64,000 nt of DNA from Ctena decussata (GCA_963989385.1 OZ022501.1:940001-1004000), one strand, 5' to 3'. Shown: positions 21,561 to 33,223, numbered from the stretch's first letter. The notes: generated by a model not told the origin, from the sequence alone. A program made the numbers and translations.

Positions 21561-23161
21561 TTACCCAAGTAGACAAACCGAGGACACAGAACCGACCAGT
21601 GTAGGAGGAAAGGGGCGGGATGGGGAGGTTGATAAAATATATAAAACAAGAAAATAAGAAATATGATTCGAACAACATAGCTTTCAGATATCTGACAGGA
21701 TGCATAATTTCTGCAATGACTGAAGCATATTCCTCGGAAATGAATAAGCAAATTTTATCAAAATACATGTGTGGGAGATTCGATTAGGATGCAGGATACC
21801 TTTAATTCATTCACCAAATAAGCCTACTGCCAACATCATTAGATAAGCACGGAGGATCCTGTACGAGTGGTGATCACAACATGAAAAATACACATATATA
21901 TGTATAAATAATAATACATGTAATAATAATAATAGCATGTAAGGATGCCAACGTTTAAAGCGGAAAAAACGTACTCAGCGTCACAGTCCTCCACTAGCAG
22001 ATAATGAGATGCAACAGGAGGTAAATCTCAATATAAGATGCTTAGGGCTGTCGCCTTCGTTCATGCCATTTACAGGCCAAAACTTAATCAACAATTAAAT
22101 AGCTACAAAATTTCAACATATAATTGAACGCAAGGGCGGAGAATCGACATCTGGCGTTAGAAAACCCCCATCAAACCATGCCAAACAAGAACATGCAAAC
22201 TCGTCTTATTTTCACGCCCGTATGTTTGAATGTGTCAAGACCACAAGATAGTTGCAGCTAAGCCCGACATGGGAATTCAGCCCTCGTACAGGATCTCGGT
22301 AATCATTTCTCGTAACAACAGCAAAATACTATTAATACTATCATAGCTACTAATGTTGGCAGCAATAACAGAAATAATAGTAATTATTGTAACATAGGGC
22401 TGGTATGAGAAGTCTGCCATAAACACAGCCTGGTATGGGAAATCTGTAAATTTACACAGCCATGTGCGTGCGCGTCTGTTGTTACCGTGACAAGCTATAG
22501 AAGGGGAGCAACTATAGTAGAAAAAGCGTGACTGAACAAATTATAATTACTTCCCCTGGCTACAGGTTTGATAAGAATAAACCCATTCATGCCTAGCGCC
22601 CCATAAAAGGGTCGTAGGCAAACAGTGCAGACCCAGATCAGACGCCGCATAACGCGGCGTCTGATCCAAGTCTCCCCTGTTTGCTTAAAATTCAAGCATT
22701 TAAAAGTGAAAATTTACAGACACTAGATTATGCTTCGGTCACACCATGAACAAGAAGTCCCTTAGCATACGTGAAGAGCGAGGCCGAGACCAGATTGCAC
22801 AGCTGTAAAAGCCCGATCAATATTCTCGCTTGATTTAACAGTTTATAGCACCAGAGAATGGAAGTCATAACATCTGTCTAGGCTTCCGCGCATGCCAAAG
22901 GGCTCCCCTACCTCGTGGAACAACACCAGTGAATAGCATTACATCAACATAGTATTCGTATTTTTAGGATGGACGGATGACTTGAGACTTTACGTCCTTT
23001 CTAACATTATTTCAGTCATATCAGGAATATATGAGGGCGACGATGAAAGGCTGTGCGCAATGGAACTCAGTTCTTAGTATGCAAAATTTCTACCTCAAAC
23101 TGCACCGATCCAGAACTGAAATAAGTAGCAGTTCGACCAAGGTTCATTCTACTCGCTGAAT
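21561..23161. other. Noncoding; SINE-like fragment and short palindrome
   Basis: A palindrome CAGACGCCG...CGGCGTCTG is at 22639-22664. At about 22966-23100 a fragment shares GATGAAAGGCTGTGCGCAA with the SINE at 35100-35277. A GTAAGT donor-like site lies at about 21564-21569 on the minus strand, close to the ORF2 start. No gene is seen. Confidence 0.4.
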
Positions 23162-23381
23162 GCAGTCAACTCTCGATACCTCAAAGTCAAAGTTCATCCC
23201 AAACTACCGATATCCCAAAGTAAATCTTTCTGGTCCCAGAAAATCCACTCTGAGACATCAGTAGTTTAAGATAAGAGGAGTTGAAATGTAAATAAAAATA
23301 GAAAATTGGTCTAAGTTATATTGTTTAAAGTAAGAGGGTAATTTGAGATATCAGTGTTCGAGATATCGAGAGTTGACTGTA
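23162..23381. repeat. Tigger/pogo-like MITE
   Basis: Ends GCAGTCAACTCTCGATA and TATCGAGAGTTGACTGTA form terminal inverted repeats with inner palindromic AAACTACTGATATCTCAA blocks. The ends resemble pogo/Tigger MITEs, which insert at TA. Other copies are at 4213, 33025 and 51620. Confidence 0.7.
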
Positions 23382-23573
23382 CTTATTGAAAAACCTACAT
23401 AGGTCGCATTCATAATCTAATGAAGACAGAGTATCGAATCAGCATTGAATCAACGATGATTCAGCACCATGACGATGAATCATCGTCGACTCATTGCCGA
23501 TCTAAACTCTCCGTGCCCGCTGGGAGTTTCGTTCCAGCACCAAACAGCAATCAGCCTGACAATGATACCAATA

Positions 23574-24164
23574 CCCCCAAACCGACCAAACGTGGTGTCA
23601 CTACATTCCCTGGGCCCGGACAATTCCATTATCCAAGAGCAGGGTAATATAGACGTCGATACCACCCAAAAGTATATTAATTAGCCAAGTAGGTCGGGTT
23701 GAAGAGGTCCAAGTATCAGTGCAGAAGGATGTCTATTAGATCAGTCTCCGTTCAAACGACCAGCTGTATAGAATTACTTTGCTAAAAACAATCAAATGAA
23801 GACTTTACACAGAAGTACAGGCATAATACATTCATTACAGAAAAAATCTTATGACGGTTCGATCTTCCAACCCTCAAACCGACCAAACGTGGTGTTACCA
23901 CAGTCCCTGGGCCCGGACAACTCCATTATCCAAGAGCAGGGTCGATACCACCCACATATATATTAACCGAGTAGGTCGGGTTGAAGATTCCAAGTATCAG
24001 TGCCGAAGGATGTCTATAAAATCAGTCAGAACATGCATATGTCCGTTCAAACGACCAGCTGTATAGAATTACTTTGCTCAAAAAAAGAACAAATGAAGAC
24101 TTTACATAGAAGTACATGCATAATACATACATTACAGAAAAATTCTTACGACGGTCCGATTTTT
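23574..24164. repeat. 297-base tandem duplication
   Basis: Two head-to-tail units, 23574-23870 and 23871-24164, both starting CCC(C/T)CAAACCGACCAAACG and containing CCTGGGCCCGGACAA and CCAAGTATCAGTGC. The units differ by small indels, including about 20 bases gained (ACATGCATATG...) in the second. It is followed directly by a T run at 24170-24189. Confidence 0.8.
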
Positions 24165-24943
24165 CATTTTTTTTTTTTTTTTTTTTTTTCAGCAACATAT
24201 GAGCATACTGTAACATTAGATATAGTAAGTTGCGAATTACAAATTTACTTTGGTTTTGAGAATACAAACTACCTGTAACTATCATAATACCCAGCACAAG
24301 TCACGTTATGTGAGAAGGCATTAGCGTGGCACAGGAAGACCAAGATCAGCGCGCGCACCCGCGTGCCCCGTTGGAAGTCATCCTGGTCCACACCATGAGG
24401 AAACCATACCAAGGACACTTATCAGTCGGCGCAAATTGAATGCGCAGGCTTATCAAATGCCATGCTCACAACGTGACATGTTGTAGTAAAAAAATATTTT
24501 GTGTTCGTGAGTTTAAGAGTTGACACATTTTAAGTGTTCCCCCCAAAAAAACCCAAATGACTTGGCAATTTTCATGGGCCACACAGGCCGCATCATGGGA
24601 TAGGGCTCCTGCGTGATATTAGAAACAGATCAGTCCTAGCATATGCGTGACCTGAGTCACAACAACAAATATCCTGAGGAACCAAAATCAAGGACTCTGA
24701 CCAGTCGGTGCAGATTTAACAGCACAGGCCAATCAAAATCATGACACAAGACGCCTCGCTCACAATGCGAACCGTAATGTATGATATTAAGTGTTCATAC
24801 ACAGGGAGAAAATCGGAAAAAATCAGGGAAAAAAATCGGAAAAAGTCGGAAATCGAAAGAAAAACAGTCAAGTGATCGTAAGTGGTCTACTACGTGAATT
24901 ATAATAGGCACAGAAGTGTCTTTTCGGGTGTGTTTAATAGACT

Positions 24944-25918
24944 TCAGCGTCTCCTGAAAAGTTCTGAAATGTCATTTCCATTGCGAATTTTTACCGGCAT
25001 ATCATCCTTACCCTTCTTCACAAAAATAGTACCGTCTCTGGTCCAATAACTGCAAACAGCTCGCTGCAGAAATTTCTCACGGAGCTCCATGACTAAATTA
25101 TGGTTACATTTAGTCAGGTCCTCACTGAGAAAAATCTTATCAGCGTTCTGTTTGAGGTTAGCTTTGTTCATGAACACTCTACGCTTAGTGTGATACCGGG
25201 AGAACTTAATCAGCAGCTGTCGTTTGCCCCGGCCAGCGTAATGACAACGTTCGATATCAAGAGGAGTTAGGGCTGTTGGATCTGAAGAATTGCTCAGTCT
25301 GAGAATGTTACAGTTTATAAATCTCAGGACATGGTCAGTTAACTGTTGCTCGGTGGTAATTTCATCTGGAACTGGCAGATTATACAAACGAAGAGAATTG
25401 CGGCGACTATATTGTTCCAACTCGTTTGTTTCAGCAGAGAGAGAATCTACACGGGAATAAACAGATTTAAGCTCCTTCTCAAGTTTTTCAATCTGCTTAG
25501 ACTTAGTGTCAAGACACTTTCTTTGCTCTTCAATCGTGTCAGACTGGAATTTCACTGTCTCAAGAAGTTCATTGTTAGATTCCACGAGTGGTTTTATGAC
25601 AGATTCCTTCAAAGCACCAACTGCTGCACCAATGCAGTCTCTAATAAGAGGACTCATAAGGTCAAACAACATAGGGGTGACACTCTGTACAAACCCTTTA
25701 TCATTAAATGTTTTAGAAACCATGTCAGAAAACGCTTTCATGTCCATAATATGGCTAGTATCTGGTACATTTGACTTTTTTAGTTCAGGACTTTCAGACT
25801 CAATTGGAGAACGATCATCCATCTTCCTTTTAGAAATGGCTGTGGGGGTACTAACTTCCATAACACCTTCCAAGGCAGAGATATCTAGACCATCGTGCGT
25901 AGCCGAGCTGGTAGTCAT
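24944..25918 (-). CDS. LINE ORF1-type RNA-binding protein
   Basis: 324 codons from the first true ATG (25916-25918). An N-terminal polar region is followed by a long heptad-like coiled coil (about residues 110-165, LLETVKFQSDTIEEQ...EKLEKELKSVYSRV), then ELEQYSRRNSLRLYNLP, the entry to an RRM-like fold. A C-terminal domain follows with IERCHYAGRGKRQLLIKF and WTRDGTIFVK. This layout is that of L1-type ORF1 proteins, which trimerise and coat the retrotransposon RNA. The frame is intact. It lies on the same strand as the ORF2 that starts at 21545, but 3.4 kb of unrelated sequence separates them. An A run on its own strand at 24189-24170 could mark the 3' end of a separate retroposed unit. It is not a host gene as far as I can tell. 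Confidence 0.75.
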   Translation of the reverse strand: MTTSSATHDGLDISALEGVMEVSTPTAISKRKMDDRSPIESESPELKKSNVPDTSHIMDMKAFSDMVSKTFNDKGFVQSVTPMLFDLMSPLIRDCIGAAVGALKESVIKPLVESNNELLETVKFQSDTIEEQRKCLDTKSKQIEKLEKELKSVYSRVDSLSAETNELEQYSRRNSLRLYNLPVPDEITTEQQLTDHVLRFINCNILRLSNSSDPTALTPLDIERCHYAGRGKRQLLIKFSRYHTKRRVFMNKANLKQNADKIFLSEDLTKCNHNLVMELREKFLQRAVCSYWTRDGTIFVKKGKDDMPVKIRNGNDISELFRRR

Positions 25919-25929
25919 AGTTAGCAATT

Positions 25930-26789
25930 ATGTATGATAACGGTTTTGACAGTGTGTAATGCCACAATACGGATATATACCGTTATAATCTCAGTAAAGT
26001 TTTGTCACAAATGGCCTAAAATGGCCTCCGGGCTGAGTTGTATATTTTCAAATACTTACGAATGTGTAAATATATACTTATAGATATTCACATAAAATTC
26101 ACATAAAATGCTCTTTTTGATATGAAATACCGCATCAATAACTACTATAATTTCTATAAAGTTACCTTTTGGTAATTTTAAGTCCACAAATCAGAAAATC
26201 CTGAAAATGCACAATCGGTGAAGTGAAGTTCACAAAGGAGTCAAATGTAAACAATGGAATAAGAGAAAGTTTTCCATATAAAACCACAGAAAGTTACAAG
26301 TGAGGTTTTAGCATCATATTCGATCTCCCAAACATATCACACTATCATCAGTAAGAGAAAGTTAATGATTTTACTCCATATAGATATAATTTCCTACGAA
26401 TTAACTAGAGCGATCTTACACACGACTATCGGCTAAACGCGCCATTGCATACTGGAGCAAAAGAAGGCCACCAGTTGAACCCCGGTGGGCCAAGAAACAG
26501 ACAAACATCCGGCCCCAACCAACTAATATATAGCTTTATGTAGGGGCTATCATAGAGTCTGAACCCCGACCCACCGGCGTGCAATTAAAGAGGACAGCAA
26601 AGTTGTCAACCGTGATTGGGTTAACCACTAAGCATGCAGACTGTCGCATTACATTAATGTTATAGCCAATGCGTTTAAATCGCATGATAGTTTTCTTAAA
26701 TTGATCGGGAAATTCTGTTTTCCCTACGATTTTGCGTAATTTATATACTAAGTCACCATAAAATTCAGGTTCAAGCCATTTTGCAACAT
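25930..26789. other. Noncoding
   Basis: Just upstream of the ORF1-type gene, so part may be its 5' untranslated region. I recognise nothing else. Confidence 0.4.
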
Positions 26790-27460
26790 TCTCTGAATTC
26801 CTGTGACCTTGAAAATGAGATCAAGATCACCAAAATCTAATCAGTTCTTTTTAACCCCACTATGAGGTATATGTGCAAGTTTGACGCAAATCCCTTTACA
26901 CATTAAGGAGATATAGTGTAGACACTCCATTTTTCATCATTCTTTGACATCCTGTGACCTTGAAAATGTGATCAAGGTCACTAAAATTTAATTAATTCTT
27001 TTCCATCTCTCAAAAATGTATCTGTGCAAGTCTAGTTCAAATCCATCATCCCTTCAAGACATATGGTGCAGACAAGCCATTTTCAACATCGTTTCACTGT
27101 GACCTTGAAACTGGGATCACGGTTACCAAATTCAGTCAATTTTTATCTCCTACAGATGCATCTGTGCAAAAATGCTTCGAATCCATCCATCTTTTAGGGA
27201 GATATGGTTCAGACAAGCCATTATACAACATTTTTTAACCTCCTGTGACCTTGACAATGGGACCAAGATCATCAAAATCTAATCAGTTCTTTTCGATCTC
27301 CAAGCGATGTATCTGTGCCAGTTTTGTCTAAATCTATTCATCATCCACTTAGGAGATAATGTGCAGACAAGCATTTTTTTCTCATATTCTACCTCCTGTG
27401 ACCCTGAAAACAACGTCAGCGTCATCAAAGTCCAATCAGGTCTTTTCCATCTCCCAATGA
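26790..27460. repeat. Tandem array with ~148-base period and TGACCTTGA/TCAAGGTCA motifs
   Basis: Five units with TGACC(T/C)TGA at about 26804, 26953, 27101, 27246 and 27399 (spacings 149, 148, 145, 153). Each has a second, opposite-facing motif about eight bases on, best in the unit at 26953 (ATCAAGGTCAC). Other shared parts are ATCAGTTCTTTTCCATCTC, TGTGCAAGT and GATATGGTGCAGACAAGCC. A further unit is at about 27770-27920, beyond a MITE insertion. Confidence 0.75.
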
Positions 27461-27465
27461 TATAT

Positions 27466-27701
27466 GAGCGGCGACAGGAGAAAACCAACAATGTGGTTGT
27501 GCGCCCAGCGAAGACTCAGATCGGCCTGGGCATCCGCCTAGTTTGATCAGACTCTTTGTCAAGTGCTCAAAGCGTACCTAAGGATCTAAGCTACCTCCAG
27601 GTGGACAGCGAAGACTCTGATCAGACTGGGCGGATGCCCAGGCTGATCTGAGTCTGCGCTGGGCGCACAACCACTTTGTTGGTTTTCTTGTGTCGCGGCT
27701 C
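27466..27701. repeat. GAGCCGCGACACGAG fold-back MITE, copy b
   Basis: Inserted within the ~148-base array, so younger than it. The left end is slightly altered (GAGCGGCGACAGGAG); the right end is TTGTGTCGCGGCTC. Confidence 0.85.
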
Positions 27702-27942
27702 ATAAGTTTGGTCTAAACCCAGCTATCCCTTCAGGAGAGTCAGTAGATATGGTGCAGACAATCCAGTGTTCAATATTCTAAGAACTCATGTGACCTTAGA
27801 AATAAGGTCAATGTCACCAAAATTTAATTATTTCCCCCCCCCCCCCCCCCACACACACACCGAATAATAAATCTATGCAAGTTTGGTCAAAATCCATTCA
27901 ACCCTTCAAGAGAGAGGGGGGCCACAATAGTAAAGCAGTCAC

Positions 27943-28083
27943 CTGGATCAGTCTGCTCGCAGTACACTCCTGTTAATCCAGGTGGACAAGCGCAAAAGTA
28001 ATCTAACCCACCATCCATACCCGCCGATGGTGGAAAGCATGTTGACCCCTCAGCGCACTGGTTCCCAGCACATGGGTCAGTAC
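27943..28083 (-). CDS. Complete EGF-like domain exon
   Basis: 141-base exon on the minus strand, acceptor TTTAAAG before GTACTGACC and donor CCAG before GTGACT, phase 1 at both borders as usual for EGF exons. It encodes TDPCAGNQCAEGSTCF, then a glycine-rich loop, DYFCACPPGLTGVYCEQTD: all six cysteines with the C-x-C and G-x-x-G-x-x-C spacing of an EGF-like domain. Such domains are extracellular and mediate protein contacts in receptors, matrix proteins and Notch-type proteins. It shares strand and phase with the half EGF exons in the first 6 kb, so one long gene with LINEs in its introns is possible. Neither the gene's start nor its other domains are seen. Confidence 0.78.
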
Positions 28084-28154
28084 CTTTAAATTGATAAAAA
28101 AAGACTTAATTTTAAAAACGAAGTAGCGTTCATGTGGCATCAGTATCTTCCCAC

Positions 28155-28233
28155 TAGGCACACAGCGTTTAATCAACAATGAATCAACCTTCAAGACGTT
28201 GAATCAACGTTGAATAAACGTTGTGTGCCTGCT
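28155..28233. repeat. GTTGAATCAAC fold-back element
   Basis: Ends TAGGCACACAGCGTT and AACGTTGTGTGCCT around GTTGAATCAACGTTGAA. It lies 72 bases upstream of the EGF exon on the minus strand. Confidence 0.65.
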
Positions 28234-28238
28234 ATTGT

Positions 28239-30555
28239 ACTGTTGTTAACCTATTCAGGCGCACTCGCCTGTTTCGAAGTATTTCGATTTAATCTAACAA
28301 AGTTTCGGCGAAATATCTTTCTTGAACATTCTTGTCAACACTTGCTGGTCAAAGCCACAGATAGCCATGGGTTCGTTTCTGTTCTAAAGGCACTAAAAAC
28401 TGGGTTTGAAACTGGTAAACAATGCACATATGCCAAGACAATTCGGACCTGTTTTCAGACCAATTGTCAAAAACGGTCAGGACAATAGCTGTGTAAACAG
28501 ATTTGTGGTAAAATATAAATATGTCAATTCCTCATTCTATAAGGATCTCTGTTGATAAATGTCAAGGGCAAATAAAATTGTTGCTTTGTTTATTTTGATT
28601 TATGACGCATTTAGCCTATTTAGCCGATTCCGGCGGATAAATAAGTTGCTTTCACGAAATTTTATTTCCAAAGTACCCAGTGGCGTTCTCGTCATGTCAG
28701 CTAGTGTATTTGAAGAGAATTCAAAGTAAAAGACCATTTGGTAGCATTATTTGAAAATGATAGTATCTTTAGATCACTGAATTCGTGGCAACAATTAACG
28801 GTAAGCAGTAAGTTTTCGGACCACCGAATGACTGAATTAATTTTTCGGTATACAGCTATCTATGATTTGTTGTTTCTGATAATCATGACATCAAACAGCT
28901 GCTTTCTGCATAAAATTATCTTTTAACGGGTTAGTTCTAACAAAACTGAGAAGGTTTTTCAAAGCCCGAGGAGTTACATTCACAATATGGCAAATAATAC
29001 ATGTATACTGGTGCGCCGAAACTACAATGTTCACCGGAATAGTCTGAAAGATCATGTTAGGTGATCGTAACATTTCTCTATGAGTCTAAAATAATTTCTA
29101 CACGAAATCAACATGCCTTAGAGAAGAGGCTTTTATACCTTAGGGAACAAACTACACTTTGGAACAATTTTAGGCTGCAAGACCTTAAAGGCCCCATTGC
29201 TCGATCAGCATGAAATATTTTATCGTGAGGTATCGCTGCAAACTTCTCACTACAGTTTCGCCGTTGATTATTATCGTGATTGGCCGGCTATAAAAATTCA
29301 AAACGTCATTGAGTTTACCTTAAAATAGATTTGAAAAATTAACTAGGTCATTTTAGTTGGCAACTAATATGACCTACTTTCGATCTCACAAGCTTTATTT
29401 CATGGTAAAAACACAAGGTACAAGAGATAAAAATACAAGGTACAGGAGTTTTAACAAATGATAAAAATACAATGTACAAAAATGTTAATCAAGGATCCCA
29501 TTGATTGTGCCGCGGTTGCATTATTTCATTGCTTAACGGGGAACCAGTGACGAAAGGCGTATTTTTATGAAGAGGCTCATCATTTTTCCAAAATAGCTTG
29601 TTCCTTCTTTTTTGCAAGTTATCCGATACAAAAAAAGCACATCAACCGACATATTTTCATTAATTCTGAAGGCTGTACAGGTTTTATAATGATTTGTATT
29701 TTGACGAATTTACCCACAGGTAGGACTCTGGAGCCTTTAACTTTGATTCTTTAAACAAACCCTGAACAAGTGTCCATGATGATAGATTTTATCGTCAAAT
29801 ATTAGCTGCAGCTGTGAATTTAGCATAAAAACTGTAAATTACACTTTGAAAGTTCCAACAAGGTTTTACAGGCAATTAAATATTAGTGTTTCTAAAAATA
29901 GTAACCTTGACTGAAGTGGATTCTGTGAGGTTGTACCTAGAGGTATTTAGACATGTTCTGATACAGAGAAATCAAACGGAATAACAAAGAATTTATAGCG
30001 TACCACACGATCGATTAAAAGTGCGACTTTAGCATATTTTACTATATTATTCTATGTACGAGTTTGAAAAGTATTGCAACTACCTGCTTTCCTTTCTCCC
30101 CTTCCTTAAAACAAATAGGTCTCAATCTGTGGCACATAAAATTTAATTTTCTGGTTTGATATATGTCAAAACTCCTGAGCTTGACCAAAAGTCTAGACAC
30201 CCTGCCCGCCCTCCCCCTCTGTCTTGAATATCAAATAGTCTATCCTTTACAAAGATATGTTCGGGCATAATTATGACAAAAATCTGTGAAAATTAAAAAA
30301 AATCTGGGATCATAAGTGGTAATTTTGAAACTGTTTAAGAGCTGGGTTTCCACAAGCCGGTATGACATTTTCGGCTGAGCCCTATAAAATCCCGGCTCTG
30401 TATGAATTCTTCGAATCCCTGCATTAAGTTCCCAGCGCTGGGACTGTCTTCTTGGATGTGGTACTGTTCTTGTAGTGAACTGGTCATCGAATTAAACGCC
30501 ATCATGAGTATGTTACTTTTACTTGATACTGTCCGCTCATTTAAACTTTCTAGTG
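28239..30555. other. Noncoding
   Basis: AT-rich, no domains. It may be intron of the EGF-type gene, since it lies on the 5' side of the 27943 exon. No further EGF signature was found in it. Confidence 0.4.

Positions 30556-30606
<51 letters not shown>
30556..30606. repeat. (TG)n microsatellite, about 25 units
   Basis: Uninterrupted TG repeat. The open frames through it (Val-Cys or Thr-His repeats) are artefacts. Confidence 0.95.
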
Positions 30607-30607
<1 letters not shown>

Positions 30608-30631
30608 CATAGGTAATTGCTTAAAATAATT

Positions 30632-30860
30632 GAGCCGCGACACGAGAAAACAAAGTTGTATAGCGCCAAGCGCAGACTTAGATCAGCCTGGGCATCCACC
30701 CAGTCTGATCAGACTCTTCGCTAAGCGCTTAAAGGATAGCTGTCTACGCTACCTTCATGCCGACAGCGAAGACTCTGATCAGACTGGGCGGATGCCCAGG
30801 CTGATCTGAGTCTGCGCTGGGCGCACAACCACTCTGTTTGATTTTGTCGTGTCGCGGCTC
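30632..30860. repeat. GAGCCGCGACACGAG fold-back MITE, copy c
   Basis: Well preserved: TTGAGCCGCGACACGAG at the left and CGTGTCGCGGCTCAA at the right. The palindrome extends into AATT on both sides, which may include the target site. Confidence 0.85.
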
Positions 30861-31189
30861 AATTATGTCGAATGCGGTTCTTCTCCGTGCTAGCTTGCAC
30901 TGATGGAATGATCTTAATTTATTCTCTTAACAAAACCTCAAATTGATTTTATTCTGAAATATTAAATGTCATTTGAAAACCACTTTATAGATAATGAGGT
31001 CTATCGACTTGGCCATCTCTCTGCAATATCATACTGACGTACATAGAAATTAAGTCACGACTGCAACAAAAGCCTGTTTTAATGTTTTATATTCTTTATT
31101 TACTAAAAGATCGATTACTTCAAGAACAAATGATCACCCCATAATTGAAAAAAATGTAAAAGACTTTACCCTTTACGGCGCAGAAAAAC

Positions 31190-31383
31190 CCCCGAAATAG
31201 TCGTATCGATGAGGTGCCTCATAATTACCCACCTCATCCGGATCTATGCTGTTTGCAAAGTTTTCTTTTGCAACGGGCCTGCAGGGCTTTTTTTGCTCTT
31301 CGAATTCTCCAATATGACATAGCTTTGATGAAACATTTTTTTTTCAGATTTGGCAAGCGTAAATTTTGTCGTCTACTTTTTGG
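31190..31383. repeat. TTAACTCTTTAAGC MITE family, damaged copy
   Basis: Shares GATGAGGTGCCTCAT...CTCATCCGGATCTA and TAAATTTTGTCGTCTACTTTTTGG with the copies at 37851, 47854 and 59330. It abuts the 3' end of the LINE remnant. Confidence 0.6.
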
Positions 31384-31800
31384 TCATTGTGGCCCCACAG
31401 ATGACTTTTCAACAATTCCTTTCCACCTAGTCCTGTCTTCAGTCGCCCTTTTTGAGCTAGCAAAGTCCATCCCTGTCCACTCTTTAATATTGTCTATCCA
31501 CATCGTCTTCTGTCTACCTTTTCTCCTTTTTTCTTTCACTGTGCCCTGAAGAATTGTCTTGGCTGGAGATGTGGCAAAAAGCGCTTGACCAAAGTTAGGA
31601 GTTCGTCATATTCAACAATGGCTATTGGATCTTCCTGCGAACCTCCTCATTGGTTATATGGTCCTTGTACGAAATATTCAGTAATCTTTGGTAGCATCTC
31701 ATCTCGAAGGCCTACAGCGTTCTTTTCTCTAATTCCGCTGTCAAGGTCCACGATTTACAGGCATACAGAAATATGGATATGACAAGGGCACACTGGTCTG
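31384..31800 (-). pseudogene. RTE-type LINE remnant, C-terminus of ORF
   Basis: The minus strand encodes ILQGTVKEKRRKGRQKTMW, IDNIKEWTGMDFASSKRATE and WKGIVEKSSVGPQ, then a stop, the very common C-terminal tail of RTE-like endonuclease/reverse transcriptases. Upstream, in other frames, are SWTLTAELEKRTLAFEMRC and LLNISYKDHITNEEVRRKI, so at least one frameshift and a stop have accumulated. It is a dead 3' fragment without the RT core. Confidence 0.75.
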
Positions 31801-32545
31801 GCATTCAACACAGGTAACGAAGACAACGTACATGAATCTTGCTTGTTCCGCTCATCAGGATAAGTTTGTTTCAGAAGTATAGTCTCACGGACCATCCGGT
31901 CCCCGGCTCTTGAAATAGGAATCAAAAGTTTTACTGAATTCATATGCATTTCAAGAAATGCTTGAAAACATTTTTTGTACTACAACGTCTATGCAACGAA
32001 TCGGTAAAGAAACATATTCAAGCACTGCATAATATACTAGACGGAATTTCTTCAAAATCTGGTCTGACTAAGAGGTATAACACACTGCCGGGTCCGTAAG
32101 AATAATGGTTTGAAATCAATCTAAGAGATATGCAAACAAATCAAGTTTTATCGTTCGTTGCCCTGGTTGCCTGTGATGAATGCCAGACCAGTGTGAAGGG
32201 GGCGCATAAGTTTTACCTTTGATCCAAAAGATATGTTGCTTGCCTACTTGGCATTAAAAACTACCTTACAACATTTGCCAATACAGAATACTCAGATCAG
32301 CCTGCGTATCTGCCACACTGTGGTTACACCTCAAGCGTTCACGTGTCCTACCAAGCCAGTACCAAGCGATCACGCTACATTCACGCCACTGCGTCACTGC
32401 TGTATTATTTTCGCTCAGTTTACGGCATACGTGTGACGTACGTCTCAAAGCTACTATACGTGCGGCGATATTTTGCAACCAACAAAATAGCCGCACCTTG
32501 GCGTCCAAAGAAGATCATGCTGCATATCAGCTACGTAAAGCAGAT
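31801..32545. other. Noncoding
   Basis: No gene recognised. A short stretch near 32291 (CTCAGATCAGCCTGCG) resembles the inner part of the GAGCCGCGACACGAG MITE. Confidence 0.35.
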
Positions 32546-32639
32546 GGCACATGACGTCGAAATGACGCCGTACTGACGTCGATGCCACGTAATGCCGTCG
32601 CATCGACGTCAGTACGACGTCATTTTGACGTTATGTGCC
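32546..32639. repeat. Palindrome rich in GACGTC
   Basis: Arms of about 40 bases: GGCACATGACGTCGAAATG and its complement CATTTTGACGTTATGTGCC, with GTACTGACGTCGATG inside. The ends match the GTTGAATCAAC fold-backs, but the core is GACGT-based. Confidence 0.75.
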
Positions 32640-32757
32640 TGCTGGGTAAGGTTTCTGGGTGCTGTGACGTTCCTTTCCGTTACTGTCATGTATCCGGACA
32701 CGCCGTTCGTGCGCAAACTGATACGCCAGTATGTGATAGATGTGAGCAAGGTACCCA

Positions 32758-32853
32758 TTTACTGCTGGATTGACAGAGAGTTTCCCAGTCGCGAGTTGAC
32801 CCAAGCCGGCATTCGAACTCACGACCCCCAAGACCATAACCGAGAGACGAGGT
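32758..32853 (-). repeat. tRNA-like SINE head
   Basis: The minus strand has GTGAGTTCGAATGCCGG, a good B box, and a weak A-box region upstream near CTCTCGGTTATGG. It is too degenerate to be a working tRNA gene. Confidence 0.35.
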
Positions 32854-33024
32854 AGTTTCGTAACTTTATTATTATGGAAAATGACTACAGTGTATAAAAA
32901 CCTTGATTTTATTCCGCATTCAACATCTTAAGAATTCTTAATAAAAAACAGAAGTAAAGCAAGGTTTCAAACACTGAATTAAAACAAGTATTTTAAGTAA
33001 GTAAATGTGGAATGAACGCATGTT

Positions 33025-33223
33025 TTACAGTTAACTCTCGATATCTCGAAGTAGAGCTTCATTCCAAACTACTGATATCTCAAAGTACCAGAAAATTTAC
33101 TTGGAGATATCAGTAGTTTGAGATAACAGGAGTTGAAATGTAAATGAAAATAGGAAATATATTCTTTGATATAAGAAGGCACTTTGAGATATCAGTGTTC
33201 GAGATATCGAGAGGTGACTGTAC
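33025..33223. repeat. Tigger/pogo-like MITE
   Basis: TACAGTTAACTCTCGATAT at the left, ATATCGAGAGGTGACTGTA at the right, with ACTGATATCTCAAAGTA facing TTTGAGATATCAGTAG. The outermost TA on each side is consistent with a TA target. Confidence 0.75.

Noticed and set aside
22630..22675. Bacterial-type terminator hairpin (CAGACGCCGC...GCGGCGTCTG)
   Set aside because: The window is eukaryotic; the hairpin belongs to a MITE-like repeat also seen near 61261-61340.
30335..30643. Frames rich in Thr-His or Val-Cys
   Set aside because: Translation of the (TG)n microsatellite.
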